NCBI GenBank assembly: GCA_913052435.1
Contig: CAJXDV010000043.1
Location: 1 to 7,738, forward strand
From: an uncultured Pelagibacteraceae bacterium
GTDB lineage: Bacteria > Pseudomonadota > Alphaproteobacteria > Pelagibacterales > Pelagibacteraceae
Reading direction: 5' to 3'
Length of the DNA stretch: 7,738 nucleotides
This document shows, piece after piece, positions 7,371 through 7,738 of the stretch (positions within the stretch are counted from its first letter, which is position 1; the number at the start of each line of letters is the position of its first letter). The translations under genes and the position numbers were made by a program. Below the pieces are notes generated by a model. That model searched no databases, had not been told where the DNA came from, and worked only from the letters and a program-made list of their open reading frames with translations.

Positions 7371-7395
7371 TTAGATCTAAATTTTAGATCTAAAA
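7371..7395. promoter_or_regulatory. Tandem AGATCT-centred palindromes, candidate operator upstream of the pilus operon
   Basis: A perfect 10-base palindrome TTAGATCTAA (7371-7380) is followed by a perfect 14-base palindrome TTTTAGATCTAAAA (7382-7395); their centres are 13 bases apart. Together they also form an inverted repeat with 11-base arms (7371-7381 and 7383-7393) around one base. A related GATCTAAA recurs at 7444-7451. The block lies about 95-115 bases upstream of the first start codon, where an operator for a dimeric regulator could sit. The structure is visible; the function is inferred. Confidence 0.5.
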
Positions 7396-7457
7396 AAATG
7401 GCAATATACGCAGATTAATTAGATGAAGTTATTTTCTTAAAATGATCTAAATCAAAT

Positions 7458-7469
7458 TTGTGTTAGAGT
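7458..7469 (+). repeat. 12-nt direct repeat, copy 1 of 4
   Basis: TTGTGTTAGAGT, identical to copies at 7490, 7631 and 7651. This is the copy nearest the operon, about 180 bases upstream of its first start codon. Extended by one base on each side it is identical to copy 3 over 14 bases. Confidence 0.85.
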
Positions 7470-7489
7470 TAAATTTTAGTCATTAGAAA

Positions 7490-7501
7490 TTGTGTTAGAG
7501 T
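7490..7501 (+). repeat. 12-nt direct repeat, copy 2 of 4
   Basis: TTGTGTTAGAGT, starting 32 bases after copy 1, about three helical turns, in the same orientation. The flanking bases diverge, so the conserved unit is the 12-mer. Confidence 0.85.
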
Positions 7502-7598
7502 ATTAATAAAAATAAAATTCAAAATAAATTAAGTGAAATTAATAAAATAAAATTAAAAAATCTATATTTAACAATATTTTTTGTTACTTCTTCTGTAA

Positions 7599-7619
7599 AA
7601 TAATTAATTATTAATTATT
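7599..7619. repeat. AT-only palindrome, 10-base arms around one base
   Basis: AATAATTAAT, one T, then ATTAATTATT: a perfect dyad with no G or C, lying between the two pairs of 12-nt repeats. It could extrude as a weak hairpin, act as a protein site, or be a by-product of base composition. Its stem lacks the G/C pairs expected of an intrinsic terminator. Confidence 0.5.
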
Positions 7620-7630
7620 CCAATATATCT

Positions 7631-7642
7631 TTGTGTTAGAGT
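7631..7642 (+). repeat. 12-nt direct repeat, copy 3 of 4
   Basis: TTGTGTTAGAGT, starting 141 bases after copy 2 and separated from it by an almost pure A/T stretch. It forms a second close pair with copy 4. Confidence 0.85.
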
Positions 7643-7650
7643 TTATTTAA

Positions 7651-7662
7651 TTGTGTTAGAGT
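7651..7662 (+). repeat. 12-nt direct repeat, copy 4 of 4
   Basis: TTGTGTTAGAGT, starting 20 bases after copy 3, about two helical turns, same orientation. All four copies lie between the operon and the right edge. In operon sense they read ACTCTAACACAA. Confidence 0.85.
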
Positions 7663-7690
7663 TCAAAACATTTCTATTAATCTAAATTTA

Positions 7691-7738
7691 TTACCTTATA
7701 ATTTTTTCAAAACCTCTATTATCTGATGAATTTAACGT
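7691..7738 (-). CDS. Possible C-terminal tail of an upstream minus-strand gene (15 codons plus stop)
   Basis: One minus-strand frame stays open from the right edge for 15 codons (TLNSSDNRGFEKIIR) before TAA at 7693-7691. The other two minus frames close sooner. The mix of charged and hydrophobic residues is protein-like, but so short an open stretch can occur by chance. The family is not recognised. Confidence 0.25.
   Translation of the reverse strand, partial: TLNSSDNRGFEKIIR

Larger units (their letters stand above)
7279..7690. other. Non-coding AT-rich region upstream of the operon
   Basis: About 410 bases with frequent stops in all frames and no credible gene. It contains the operon leader with an A-tract (7301-7309), the paired palindromes, the four 12-nt repeats, a nearly G/C-free segment (about 7502-7580) and the AT palindrome. 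No tRNA, rRNA or GC-stemmed terminator is visible. Its position makes it the likely control region of the pilus operon; nothing else in it was recognised. Confidence 0.7.

Noticed and set aside
7437..7542. CtrA-type sites (TTAA-N7-TTAA) in the upstream region
   Set aside because: Near matches exist (TTAA-N7-TAAA at 7437-7451, TTAA-N6-TTAA at 7529-7542), but none is exact and such near matches are expected in DNA this rich in A/T.
7599..7619. Intrinsic terminator for a gene upstream of the operon
   Set aside because: The stem contains only A/T pairs and the following T run is short, so it would be a very weak terminator.
7458..7662. CRISPR array
   Set aside because: Repeats are only 12 nt with spacings of 32, 141 and 20, without regular spacers or cas genes.
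7458..7690. Replication origin with iterons
   Set aside because: Direct repeats beside AT-rich DNA fit superficially, but no initiator gene or DnaA box is visible and the neighbouring operon is a pilus locus; kept only as an alternative reading of the repeats.
7726..7738. Start of a plus-strand gene (ATG at 7726)
   Set aside because: Only four codons are visible and no ribosome site precedes the ATG.

Overview
The window is a stretch of very AT-rich bacterial DNA carrying one compact operon, transcribed entirely on the minus strand. The operon encodes the envelope machine of a type IV pilus, in the PilMNOPQ / MSHA / type II secretion superfamily. The secretin carries a lipoprotein signal, so the host is a diderm (Gram-negative) bacterium. 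Low GC, short intergenic gaps and overlapping genes suggest a streamlined, possibly marine proteobacterium. This taxonomic reading is inference; nothing in the window fixes the lineage.

Layout in transcription order (right to left). Positions 7738-7691 may hold the last codons of an unrelated minus-strand gene. Positions 7690-7279 are a non-coding, extremely AT-rich region. It holds four exact copies of a 12-nt direct repeat, a tandem pair of AGATCT-centred palindromes and an AT-only palindrome, and it probably includes the operon promoter. Then come: a PilM-PilN fusion with an unusual N-terminal extension (7278-5080); PilO (5083-4385); a PilP/GspC-like periplasmic protein (4395-3991); the secretin PilQ/MshL (3990-2380); the extension ATPase PilB/MshE (2377-671); and the platform protein PilC/MshG/GspF (671 to the left edge, truncated by the window).

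Every junction is tight: 4-nt overlap, 11-nt overlap, direct abutment, 2-nt gap and 1-nt overlap. The six products are therefore probably translationally coupled and made as one assembly. The ATPase and platform protein form the inner-membrane motor. The PilM-PilN fusion and PilO form the cytoplasm-to-periplasm alignment complex. The PilP-like protein bridges to the secretin, which is the outer-membrane channel. No pilin, prepilin peptidase or PilT-type retraction ATPase is visible here.

The most unusual content is the first gene. PilM and PilN are normally separate interacting proteins. Here they form one polypeptide, as in the architecture of GspL, preceded by a small domain that resembles the N-terminal arm region of tyrosine integrases and by a charged linker built on a seven-residue repeat. 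The second point of interest is the repeat-bearing upstream region.
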